Shown here: positions 8,413-13,650 of the stretch, piece by piece
Layout of the letters: each line of letters starts with the position of its first letter
How positions within the stretch are numbered: the stretch's first letter is position 1
Virus record (IMG/VR): IMGVR_UViG_3300021479_000035
Coordinates: 1 to 43,134 of that record
DNA: 43,134 nucleotides
From: a virus
Reading direction: 5' to 3' (one strand)
Made by a program: the position numbers and the translations under genes
The notes under the pieces: model-generated
Told to the model about the DNA's origin: nothing
What the model saw: only the letters and a program-made list of their open reading frames with translations
Database searches by the model: none

Positions 8413-8501
8413 TGCGAATGGTCGTTTGGACAATATGGACGGTGCTTCTTGTGCTTGTCATTGCCTTGCCGCTGTTGGTCTGCAGGTTAATGCTAGGATA
8501 G
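8412..8501 (+). CDS. 29-residue membrane peptide
   Basis: The peptide starts MRMVVWTIWTVLLVLV and is almost entirely one hydrophobic helix, with a single Cys near the end in LLVC, which is not a valid lipobox. The ATG overlaps the stop of the upstream membrane gene by one base and the stop lies four bases before the next ATG. Coupling and composition support a real micro-gene of the lysis block. Function unknown. Confidence 0.45.
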   Translation: MRMVVWTIWTVLLVLVIALPLLVCRLMLG

Positions 8502-8505
8502 GCGA

Positions 8506-8793
8506 ATGATCACAGAAGATCAGCAAACTGAGATCTATCTCAAGCTGCGCGATATCGTCCATATGTTCGAGCGCGCAAGCATGGAAGAGAAGGAAACATC
8601 TTTCGCGCACTGGTCAGATGGCGAGGTTGCCATCGAGGGCCGCGAAAGCTTTGACGGGTCGATTGCGGCCCAATTTCTCACTTTTGCCGTGATGCCCGCG
8701 GAGCACTGGGTTGACAGCGCATTCCATCGCCAGACAGAAACAAACCATTGGGTTGATTTCAAGCACAACCGGAACGATCGACCTCCAAGGTGA
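8506..8793 (+). CDS. Conserved-looking small cytoplasmic protein, unknown
   Basis: The product has 95 residues, with no signal peptide or membrane span. It is acidic in the N-terminal half (MITEDQQTEIYLKLRDIV), with several Trp and His residues and a Pro/Arg tail. I do not recognise a family. It sits between two membrane-protein genes and overlaps the next by GTGA. It may serve the lysis block or be an unrelated late gene. Confidence 0.6.
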   Translation: MITEDQQTEIYLKLRDIVHMFERASMEEKETSFAHWSDGEVAIEGRESFDGSIAAQFLTFAVMPAEHWVDSAFHRQTETNHWVDFKHNRNDRPPR

Positions 8794-9065
8794 CGCAAAT
8801 GGACCCAGCTGTTTTGATCCTTGCCGCATCTAATATCGGAGCAGTTGTGGTTGCCTCATGGCTCGAGCACAGGGGGACGTCAAGGGTTGCTCAGACACTT
8901 GCCGAGAGCCAGAAAGCTACTGCGGGCAAATCGGCTGAGCTGGCCAGGGAACTGCAGCATAATTCCGCCATGACCGAGCACACAATGACGGTTGTCAACA
9001 ATCAGCGCACGCTGATGGAAGCAAAGATTGAGCGGCTGGAAAAGATGCTCGAATTAAGGAAGTGA
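8790..9065 (+). CDS. Membrane-anchored coiled-coil protein, spanin-like candidate
   Basis: GTG at 8790 overlaps the previous stop; an in-frame ATG lies at 8799. The roughly 90-residue product has an N-terminal hydrophobic segment (AVLILAASNIGAVVVASWL) and then a long charged helix from about residue 28 to the end, with heptad character in VNNQRTLMEAKIERLEKMLE. A type II anchor plus periplasmic coiled coil is the architecture of inner-membrane spanins, and it is the last gene of the rightward late unit. No outer-membrane spanin was found, so the call stays tentative. Confidence 0.5.
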   Translation: MTQMDPAVLILAASNIGAVVVASWLEHRGTSRVAQTLAESQKATAGKSAELARELQHNSAMTEHTMTVVNNQRTLMEAKIERLEKMLELRK

Positions 9066-9334
9066 AGCGGCGCGGGCGCTCTATCCGCGCATTCATTGCT
9101 CCTTGCGGGACCCAGCTCCATTTTCTGGCAGCTTCACTTGCCCGATATCTCGCCTCGGAGCCGGGCTACGGAACATGCTCACACAGGTGGCCTATTTGTT
9201 TTAGGCTGTTCTGTGACTCATTGTTCCAACCTCATTAGGTGCCCGATATTCACGCCTCGGAGCCGGGCTCGGAGAGGACTTAAGGACCTGGGGCTTTTCA
9301 GCCTGTTTCCGGCCGCTCCAACCTCAGCCTGTCG
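9066..9334. repeat. Convergent intergenic region with duplicated GC-rich element
   Basis: The rightward late genes end at 9065 and leftward genes end at 9335, so this is a convergent junction. A 6-bp GC stem (GCGCGG/CCGCGC, 9070-9090) follows the last stop codon and may help termination. An element TGCCCGATAT...CGCCTCGGAGCCGGGCT occurs at 9139-9167 and again at 9240-9269, about 101 bases apart; each copy can pair GCCCG with CGGGC. A rightward 80-codon open frame here lacks a ribosome-binding site and recognisable features. The repeats may be a bidirectional terminator or protein-binding sites. Confidence 0.55.
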
Positions 9335-9487
9335 TTAGCTCTTGATTTCGTCGTAAGCGCCTTCGCAGATTTGCTTGGCGATTTCTTCTAAAGCAGAAGC
9401 TAAATCGTCTCGCTCATTGGCTAAGCCTTCCGTCATTGCTTTGTCAATCAGCGCATCAAGCGCAAGCTCAAACTCATTCATTGTCAT
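9335..9487 (-). CDS. Small acidic protein at end of early operon
   Basis: The product has 50 residues, beginning MTMNEFELALDALIDK and ending YDEIKS. It is helical and acidic, with no membrane span or known motif. Its start follows the upstream gene's stop by three bases, so it is probably co-translated as the last gene of the leftward operon. An alternative start at the third residue (Met) exists. Function unknown. Confidence 0.6.
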   Translation of the reverse strand: MTMNEFELALDALIDKAMTEGLANERDDLASALEEIAKQICEGAYDEIKS

Positions 9488-9490
9488 CGG

Positions 9491-9718
9491 TCAGCCCTCG
9501 AACTTGAAGTAATTGGAACCGATTACAACGACGCCCTTGGCCTGTGTTCCATCCGGTCCGGTGCGGAAGTGGAACTCCGCAAGATTTCCGTTTGCAGGCC
9601 TTTCCTGGGCTTGCTCGAGCGCTTTCTTTGCGCTAGCCTCCACCTTGTCCCAAAGGGCAAGTTGAGTTGCCGCTTGCCTTGCGGATTCTGTAATGGCCAA
9701 AGCTTTAGTTTTACCCAT
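9491..9718 (-). CDS. Small helical protein preceded by its own promoter and hairpin
   Basis: The product has 75 residues: an Ala/Lys-rich helical N-terminal half (MGKTKALAITESARQAATQL) and a C-terminal beta-type segment (EFHFRTGPDGTQAKGVVVIG). No family is recognised. AGGAGA lies about 8 bases before the ATG. Upstream is a TTGACA promoter whose start point falls in a 15-bp hairpin, so this gene and the next can be expressed independently of the long leftward operon and may be active in the prophage. Confidence 0.7.
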   Translation of the reverse strand: MGKTKALAITESARQAATQLALWDKVEASAKKALEQAQERPANGNLAEFHFRTGPDGTQAKGVVVIGSNYFKFEG

Positions 9719-9748
9719 AGTGTTTGTCTCCTCTATGTGGTAGAAAAG

Positions 9749-9788
9749 TATCGGCTGCCATTAACTGGCAGAGTAATGGCAGCCGATA
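9749..9788 (-). promoter_or_regulatory. Perfect 15-bp hairpin in leader of the 9718 gene
   Basis: TATCGGCTGCCATTA (9749-9763) is the exact reverse complement of 9774-9788, with a 10-base loop. It lies directly downstream of a TTGACA/TAGATT promoter reading leftward, at the expected transcription start. It could be a repressor operator or a 5' stem-loop that protects the mRNA or attenuates it. It could also end transcription from the upstream gene, but only a short T tract follows on that strand. Confidence 0.7.
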
Positions 9789-9794
9789 TTCTCT

Positions 9795-9822
9795 AATCTA
9801 GAGTAATTCATAGAATTGTCAA
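9795..9822 (-). promoter_or_regulatory. Leftward sigma70-type promoter
   Basis: On the minus strand, TTGACA (9822-9817) and TAGATT (9800-9795) are separated by 16 bases. The -35 is a full match and the -10 has 4 of 6. The start would be near 9788, at the edge of the hairpin. It serves the genes at 9491-9718 and 9335-9487. Confidence 0.6.
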
Positions 9823-9833
9823 GTAATCACGTT

Positions 9834-10223
9834 TTATTTCACCGTCCACTTTCCTGCCTTTGTCCTAGTCACAATCCCTCTTACCTTCATGGCCTGCAGG
9901 GCTCCTGAGACGGAGCCTTTCCCAAGTCTCATTGAAAAATCCTCGCTGAGGGCCTTGTCAATGTCGGCCTTGGTCTTTGGTCCAGCTTCGGCAAGAAGGC
10001 TGCGTATAGCCGCCGCAAGGCCTTTGGCGGGCGTTTCATGAATATACTCAGCTGCCGGCCTCCATTTTTCCGGTAAGCTAAGCCTGTCACTTTCCTTGTA
10101 AGTCATGGACACTGGTGGCACCATGTTAAGCTCCAGCAAGGCCGTTTCAGCCGTGCGCAGCAGCTTCAGACGTGCCTCGAGCTGCACAATCTCTTGTTGA
10201 ATTTGTTCAAGCGCCGTGGTCAT
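9834..10223 (-). CDS. Winged-helix DNA-binding protein with N-terminal coiled coil
   Basis: The product has 129 residues. Residues 3-32 form a heptad-type helix (ALEQIQQEIVQLEARLKLL). Residues about 68-129 look like a winged helix: GLAAAIRSLLAEAGPKTKAD, then SVSGALQAMKVRGIVTRTKAGKW, where a recognition helix precedes a beta wing ending KWTVK. This arrangement suggests a dimeric regulator. The ATG overlaps the stop of the coiled-coil repeat gene, so the two are coupled. The target is unknown; nearby palindromes at 10725 and 10901 are candidates. Confidence 0.65.
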   Translation of the reverse strand: MTTALEQIQQEIVQLEARLKLLRTAETALLELNMVPPVSMTYKESDRLSLPEKWRPAAEYIHETPAKGLAAAIRSLLAEAGPKTKADIDKALSEDFSMRLGKGSVSGALQAMKVRGIVTRTKAGKWTVK

Positions 10224-10732
10224 TTGAGTGTGTCCTCGAGCGCGGTGATGCGCTTTCCAAAATCAGCAAGGAGTTGTGTTCCTGGCTCACAGGCCTCTTT
10301 GCTGAGAGCTTTTTCTAGCGCGGCGATGCGACGATATTGGTTTTCTGCGGTGATAATGAGATTAGAGACAGTTCCATCAAGCGCGGAGATGCGCTCATTA
10401 TGCTCCCCTAAAAGGCCGTCCTTTTCAAGGTAACTCTCAAGCTTCTCAAGGGTTTCTTCAAGCGCGGCAATGCGCTGTTCAAAGTTGTCAATCCAAGATT
10501 CAAGTTTTGCCTCAAGCCGCAGAACAGATAAAGGAGAGGCAGGATTTGTGAATCTATCAATACTTGTCTCAAGCGCGGTGATGCGCTGTTCAAGTTTAGA
10601 GATGAAAGTTTCAATAATGGCAAGGCGATGTCGGTCGCTTTCCTCAAGCGCGGCGATGCGCTTTTCTATAGGACTTAGATGCGCAGAAAGAACTCCTTCG
10701 ATGACGGCAATTTCTATTTCTTTTGTGTTCAA
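10220..10732 (-). CDS. Coiled-coil protein built on six RI(A/T/S)AL(E/D) repeats
   Basis: The open frame extends to 10804, but the first 20 or so codons come from the tRNA-derived attP sequence. I place the start at the TTG at 10732, 9 bases after GAGGAG, giving about 170 residues. The motif RIAALEE or a close variant (RITALET, RISALDG, RIAALEK, RITALED) recurs six times at irregular 21-37 residue spacing, reflected in the DNA as TCAAGCGCGG(N)(N)ATGCGC repeats. The protein is almost wholly coiled coil and acidic. It may be a scaffold or antirepressor-type partner; no enzyme motif is present. Confidence 0.6.
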   Translation of the reverse strand: MNTKEIEIAVIEGVLSAHLSPIEKRIAALEESDRHRLAIIETFISKLEQRITALETSIDRFTNPASPLSVLRLEAKLESWIDNFEQRIAALEETLEKLESYLEKDGLLGEHNERISALDGTVSNLIITAENQYRRIAALEKALSKEACEPGTQLLADFGKRITALEDTLK

Positions 10733-10740
10733 TTGAACAC
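10725..10740. promoter_or_regulatory. 16-bp perfect palindrome, operator candidate
   Basis: GTGTTCAATTGAACAC is its own reverse complement. A near-identical site lies at 10901-10916, on the other side of attP. The TTG start proposed for the coiled-coil gene lies inside it. Perfect palindromes of this length are typical sites for dimeric regulators. The binding protein is not known. Confidence 0.65.
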
Positions 10741-10762
10741 CCTCCTCTTTTGCTAAGTGCAG

Positions 10763-10810
10763 TGCTGCGGCCCAGTTTCGAACTGGGGACCTCTCCCTTA
10801 CCAAGGGAGC
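10763..10810 (-). other. attP: attP core: 3' half of a tRNA-Thr(GGU) gene
   Basis: On the minus strand this reads as an anticodon arm CTCCC-TTGGTAA-GGGAG (anticodon GGT), variable AGGTC, T arm CCCAG-TTCGAAA-CTGGG, acceptor half CCGCAGC and discriminator A. All expected pairings and the T-loop consensus are present, but no D arm or 5' acceptor half follows the tRNA order upstream. A tRNA 3' half in a phage with a tyrosine integrase is the classic attachment site, which restores the host tRNA on integration. The host target is predicted to be tRNA-Thr(GGU) with acceptor GCTGCGG. Confidence 0.88.
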
Positions 10811-10824
10811 TGGTTTATTGGAAT

Positions 10825-11016
10825 CTAACGACTTTTGGTGTCTTCTGGTTCATTTCGTTGTGCATTTGGTGCCGTTTTGTGCATCTGGTGTTCTGTGGTC
10901 GTGTTCACTTGAACACGGGAGCACTCCGCAAACATGGCTCGCTCAAGCTCGATAATGCGAAAATCGAGATATTCTGTAAATTTCTCAAGTTCTTTGATGT
11001 GCTTTTTCTTTTTCAT
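10825..11016 (-). CDS. Small basic-to-acidic helical protein next to attP
   Basis: The product has 63 residues from the ATG at 11016 (MKKKKHIKELEKFTEYLDFR); an upstream ATG pair at 11067 would add 17 residues but overlaps the previous gene further. The N-terminal half is helical. The C-terminal part is encoded by repeated DNA (see 10858-10890), giving a low-complexity tail with His, Gln and Asn. No clear ribosome-binding site is visible before 11016, so translation may depend on coupling to the gene upstream. Confidence 0.5.
   Translation of the reverse strand: MKKKKHIKELEKFTEYLDFRIIELERAMFAECSRVQVNTTTEHQMHKTAPNAQRNEPEDTKSR
10858..10890. repeat. Two 14-bp direct repeats beside attP, possible integrase arm sites
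   Basis: TTGTGCATTTGGTG (10858-10871) and TTGTGCATCTGGTG (10877-10890) differ at one base and are 19 bp apart, close to two helical turns. A related TTTGGTGTCTTCTGG lies near 10834. They are 50 to 130 bp from the attP core on the integrase side. Position and spacing suit arm-type integrase or excisionase sites. Confidence 0.5.
10901..10916. promoter_or_regulatory. Second copy of the GTGTTC...GAACAC palindrome
   Basis: GTGTTCACTTGAACAC matches the 10725-10740 site at 15 of 16 positions and keeps perfect 6-bp outer arms. The two sites bracket attP at a centre-to-centre distance of 176 bp, which would allow looping by a dimeric protein. It lies inside the open frame of the 10825-11016 gene. Confidence 0.6.
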
Positions 11017-11230
11017 TAAATGGTGCTGCTGTTTCGTAGTCAAGTATGTCCTTAAGGCTGGCATCATGCATCATAGAAAGGACTTCCAGTATCCCCTCTA
11101 CGGTATCAGAAATAACCTCAGCTTTCTCCGTCCACCATTCCACGGTGCCATTATCGTCGTAATAAACTTCATGTATGGCGTAGAACGTTTCCTCTCCATA
11201 ATGCCGCATTATTCTGTAGTTCCAAGTCAT
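10985..11230 (-). CDS. Conserved small protein of the MTWNYRI...HEVYYD type
   Basis: The product has 81 residues. It begins MTWNYRIMRHYGEETFYAIH and continues EVYYDDNGTVEWWTEKAEV, then a helical second half. Small cytoplasmic proteins with the pattern NYR(I/V)-(R/K)H-----(Y/F)-IHEVYYD-(D/N)G are widespread in bacteria and phages; their role is not established. AAGGTG lies 9 bases before the ATG, which overlaps a possible preceding stop. Its 3' end overlaps the next gene by 32 bases. Confidence 0.75.
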   Translation of the reverse strand: MTWNYRIMRHYGEETFYAIHEVYYDDNGTVEWWTEKAEVISDTVEGILEVLSMMHDASLKDILDYETAAPFNEKEKAHQRT

Positions 11231-11319
11231 TTAGATCCCACCTTTTCTTTTTGATTCGCATTTCTCAATAGCAGCCTTAAGCCGTTTAATTGCGCGCACT
11301 TGTGCCCTATCAAGATCAT
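11227..11319 (-). other. Uncertain micro-gene or frameshifted 3' part of the 11495 gene
   Basis: One frame here gives a 30-residue peptide coupled at both ends (TGATG at 11319, ATGA at 11230). A different frame, without any start codon, reads DDLDRAQVRAIKRLKAAIEK followed by CESKRKGGI and TAA at 11233-11231. That second frame has the composition of a normal helical protein and would extend the 11495 gene by a +1 shift just before its stop. Either a sequencing error, a natural frameshift or a micro-gene explains the stretch. Confidence 0.3.
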
Positions 11320-11495
11320 CACTGTTTCCTATATTTGATTAATTTGGCTTGTGCTTCTGAACTCTGCTGCAGATCAGGCAAATCATCAGTTGTCCAGTTT
11401 TTCTCGGCAATTCGGATTGCCTCTTCTTCGGTTTCAGCCTCAACGTCCATTTCTATACGGCCTTTCACCTCAAATTTCACTCTGAATTCTGTCAT
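11319..11495 (-). CDS. Small acidic protein following integrase
   Basis: The product has 58 residues, beginning MTEFRVKFEVKGRIEMDVEA, then EEEAIRIAEKNW. A two-strand plus helix pattern of this kind (FEV-G---V-VEAET-EEAI--A) occurs in many tiny phage and bacterial proteins of unknown role. Its ATG overlaps the integrase stop (ATGA), so the two are co-translated. A better-looking continuation lies in the +1 frame after the stop. Confidence 0.65.
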   Translation of the reverse strand: MTEFRVKFEVKGRIEMDVEAETEEEAIRIAEKNWTTDDLPDLQQSSEAQAKLIKYRKQ

Positions 11496-12514
11496 TTTGC
11501 CACCTTAATCTCGTGCACCGTTTTAATCTCCAGCGCCTCGGCCGCGTCCCTCAGAAAATCAGGCGAAAACTTAACATAGATCCTGGAGGTAATGCGACTA
11601 TCGCTGTGGCCGAGGAAGGCTGCAATTCTATCCATACTAACTCCCGCTTCGGCCATCCAGGATGCAGCGCTGTGTCTGAATACGTGAGCGGTGACCCAGG
11701 GCAGATCACAACGCTTTCCAGCGGCCGCCAGTCCCTTCTTGATGCTTTTGACCGGTTTACCATCCCACTCCACCACGAAATCACTCAGTGCGCCTCTTTT
11801 GGCCTCTTGGAGGGCCGCCATGAGGGTACGGTTAATAGGAACTGATGCCCGCCTTTTGCTTGTAGAAAGTCCATTCTGAGCGGTCAGATCGATTATCCGC
11901 CTCTCTAGATCCACTTGGTTCCACTTCAGCCCTAGCAATGCACCAATACGTGCTCCTGTTGTCATGGCTGCAATAACGCATAGTCGTATGTGCGGGGTGG
12001 AGCACGATGAAAGGAACCGGCTCGCTTGTTCCCGTGTCAAACGCAAATCCCGAGGTGGCGACATAGCCGGGCGGGATATGTAGGGGGCCTTGGCTATCAG
12101 GTTCTTTTTCTCTGCCCACTTCAGTGCACTCCTGAGTCGCCCGAGCTCCGTCGCAATCGTTCCGTCCTTACGGCCTCCGGCTCTGCGTTCAGATACATAA
12201 GCCACGCAAGTGTCATCCCTGATACTGGCCGCGGCCATAGTGCCAAAGAAAGGCAAGACAGAGCGCCCTTCAAAGCCCATAGTCTGAAATGAAGGTTTTC
12301 CCTTAAGCGTCTCGCGGTATCCATTCCAAACATATTCCACCGTTATGGTTTTTGGCCTGTTGGCGATTTCGTATTGCTCGGCAAAGGTTCTGAGTGCTCG
12401 CTCGGCAACATCACGATCTTTGGTGCGAAGTGAGACACGGCAGACCCGGCCTCGAATTCGATATGCGGCATAGTACCATCCTCGATACAAGACTTTACGG
12501 AACTTAGGACACAT
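11492..12514 (-). CDS. int: Tyrosine-type site-specific integrase
   Basis: The product has 340 residues. The N-terminal arm-binding part (residues 8-50, YRGWYYAAYRIRGRVCRVSL) is followed by a SAM-like core-binding domain (about 55-140) and the catalytic domain. Catalytic residues are visible: Arg189 in TTGARIGALLGLKW, Lys220 in LSTSKRRASVPI, His277 and Arg280 in HVFRHSAASW, His303 in AFLGHSD and the nucleophile Tyr313 in SRIYVKF. The length is normal. It recombines attP at 10763-10810 with a host tRNA-Thr gene. Its first 172 bases overlap the excisionase-like gene in another frame. Confidence 0.95.
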   Translation of the reverse strand: MCPKFRKVLYRGWYYAAYRIRGRVCRVSLRTKDRDVAERALRTFAEQYEIANRPKTITVEYVWNGYRETLKGKPSFQTMGFEGRSVLPFFGTMAAASIRDDTCVAYVSERRAGGRKDGTIATELGRLRSALKWAEKKNLIAKAPYISRPAMSPPRDLRLTREQASRFLSSCSTPHIRLCVIAAMTTGARIGALLGLKWNQVDLERRIIDLTAQNGLSTSKRRASVPINRTLMAALQEAKRGALSDFVVEWDGKPVKSIKKGLAAAGKRCDLPWVTAHVFRHSAASWMAEAGVSMDRIAAFLGHSDSRITSRIYVKFSPDFLRDAAEALEIKTVHEIKVAK

Positions 12515-12669
12515 GCCTCGTACGCCTCTACGCCTTCAATAGGAACTCGAAGCAGTTTGCCCCCAAACCGGAAGGCTGGCAATTCCCCCTTCTGAATTAA
12601 ACGACGAACAAAACGCTCGGAGCACTGCCAGCGCTCTGCAACATCTTCAGGTCGCAGGACTTTTGTCAT
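12343..12669 (-). CDS. Excisionase-like HTH protein (MerR/HTH_17 type)
   Basis: The product has 108 residues. Residues 6-51 form the excisionase-type winged HTH: RPEDVAERWQCSERFVRRLI, then GELPAFRFGGKLLRVPIEGV, then EAYEA. AAAAGGAC lies just before the ATG. After about residue 52 the frame runs through integrase coding DNA in a different phase, so the C-terminal 56 residues have no independent conserved look. Proteins with this domain direct excision or regulate integrase. The long overlap suggests coupled expression with int or a frameshift relation. Confidence 0.75.
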   Translation of the reverse strand: MTKVLRPEDVAERWQCSERFVRRLIQKGELPAFRFGGKLLRVPIEGVEAYEACVLSSVKSCIEDGTMPHIEFEAGSAVSHFAPKIVMLPSEHSEPLPSNTKSPTGQKP

Positions 12670-12841
12670 TGTCGTCCTTTTCGAGAAATTTAATCCGCGC
12701 TACCGATATGGGAACCATATGCGCGCCCCCTTTAGCATCGCTAGCGCTGACCACATAACGGGTCACGCTTTCGATTTTCAATTCAGGGTCATAATCTCGG
12801 CTTGGCCGATGTTTCATGGTATCATCAATATGGTTTGCCAT
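12647..12841 (-). CDS. Small protein of unknown function upstream of xis
   Basis: The product has 64 residues with no recognised motif. It is polar, with a basic N-terminal part (KHRPSRDYD) and a beta-rich centre (IESVTRYVVSASDAKGGAHM). It overlaps the excisionase-like gene by 23 bases. Met9 (12817) is an alternative start. Likely cytoplasmic. Confidence 0.55.
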   Translation of the reverse strand: MANHIDDTMKHRPSRDYDPELKIESVTRYVVSASDAKGGAHMVPISVARIKFLEKDDNDKSPAT

Positions 12842-12912
12842 GTAGCATCCGCCAATGCGACAAGGAAGAGCTTGCCAAGGTCATAGATGGCCAGGGCCAC
12901 CACTATGACCAT
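12814..12912 (-). CDS. 32-residue hydrophobic peptide, possible
   Basis: This minus-strand frame from the ATG at 12912 encodes MVIVVALAIYDLGKLFLVAL and a short polar end. It fills the gap between the SSB-like gene and the 12841 gene and overlaps the latter by 28 bases. One membrane helix with a central Asp is predicted. No clear ribosome-binding site is visible. The operon has other membrane micro-genes, which makes it plausible. Confidence 0.35.
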   Translation of the reverse strand: MVIVVALAIYDLGKLFLVALADATWQTILMIP

Positions 12913-12925
12913 GACACTGCGGACT

Positions 12926-13306
12926 TCAGAATGGTATGTCATCATCAATAATTTCTGCTGAGGTTCGCGTATCATCAGTTGTCACCTTGCCCTTCTTAAC
13001 TTTATTTGGTGCAATCCGCACGCGGATCGCTGGCACTGTGGCGCCCTGGAATGAGACCATTGCCTCATAAAGGACGATCTGCCCTCCGATCCATTCTTCC
13101 GTGTCATCACCAAACATCTCGGCGATCTTGTTAGCATTGGTCTTGTTAAGAACGATGCCTTTGTCCTTGCCCTCGAAAAATAGGACTGGTTTTGGTTCGC
13201 CGTTGATCTCCCGCAGAGAAACGCTAACCATAGTCACGGTAACAGCTTTCCCATTGAGGTCAGCGGCCCTGAGGAATTCCGAGGGGAATGCAGCAGATAT
13301 TCTCAT
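12926..13306 (-). CDS. SSB-like phage protein with DDDIPF tail
   Basis: The start is placed at the ATG at 13306, 5 bases after AAAGGA, giving 126 residues; the longer frame to 13330 would overlap the previous gene. The body reads FPSEFLRAADLNGKAVTVTM, then PVLFFEGKDKGIVLNKTNAN, then DDTEEWIGGQIVLYEAMV and a basic VRIAPNKVKKGK. It is beta-rich, as for an OB fold, and belongs to a family common in phages. The C-terminus ends EIIDDDIPF, identical in its last six residues to the tip of E. coli SSB that recruits repair proteins. A single-strand-binding role is therefore likely. Confidence 0.7.
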   Translation of the reverse strand: MRISAAFPSEFLRAADLNGKAVTVTMVSVSLREINGEPKPVLFFEGKDKGIVLNKTNANKIAEMFGDDTEEWIGGQIVLYEAMVSFQGATVPAIRVRIAPNKVKKGKVTTDDTRTSAEIIDDDIPF

Positions 13307-13316
13307 GATAATCCTT

Positions 13317-13622
13317 TCAAGTGTTTTCACGTACCCATTTGAATAGGTACGGTTTCTTGTTTTTCATACATATCAGATCTCCCCGGTGAATAGGTGCACC
13401 GGTTCCCCAGTCATAACCTGCGAATTCTGCCGGGAACGGATCTGAATAGCTGTTGAGATCAAATGGTTTAGTTGTTTCTCGAGAAAGGGGCTCTATTCTG
13501 TGAGCGTCCCTGCCTTGCTCTTTGGCCAGAATTAGCCGGAAGTTATCAGATGGATTCTCAACACCAAAACGCTTTTGACCCCATTCCCATAATTCGTCTG
13601 TAACCATCATCACGTGTTTCAT
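13317..13622 (-). CDS. Small protein, unknown, upstream of SSB-like gene
   Basis: The start is at the ATG at 13622, directly after GGAGGAAGAAA, giving 101 residues; the frame is open for 30 further codons upstream without a better signal. Visible segments are MKHVMMVTDELWEWGQKRFG, then RLILAKEQGRDAHRIEPL and PAEFAGYDWGTGAP. It has many aromatic residues and no membrane span. No family is recognised. The SSB-like gene starts 10 bases after its stop. Confidence 0.65.
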   Translation of the reverse strand: MKHVMMVTDELWEWGQKRFGVENPSDNFRLILAKEQGRDAHRIEPLSRETTKPFDLNSYSDPFPAEFAGYDWGTGAPIHRGDLICMKNKKPYLFKWVRENT

Positions 13623-13650
13623 TTTCTTCCTCCAGCGAAAAGCGGTTTGT

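Noticed and set aside
8315-8509. A 64-codon rightward frame overlapping the membrane genes
   Set aside because: It overlaps two frames with membrane profiles and coupled starts, has no ribosome-binding site and an unremarkable sequence.
9096-9338. An 80-codon rightward frame in the convergent gap
   Set aside because: No ribosome-binding site, Ser/Cys/Arg-rich noise, and it is built on the duplicated noncoding element.
10763-10810. A complete phage-encoded tRNA gene
   Set aside because: Only the anticodon arm, variable loop, T arm and 3' acceptor half are present; no D arm or 5' acceptor, so it is an attachment site.
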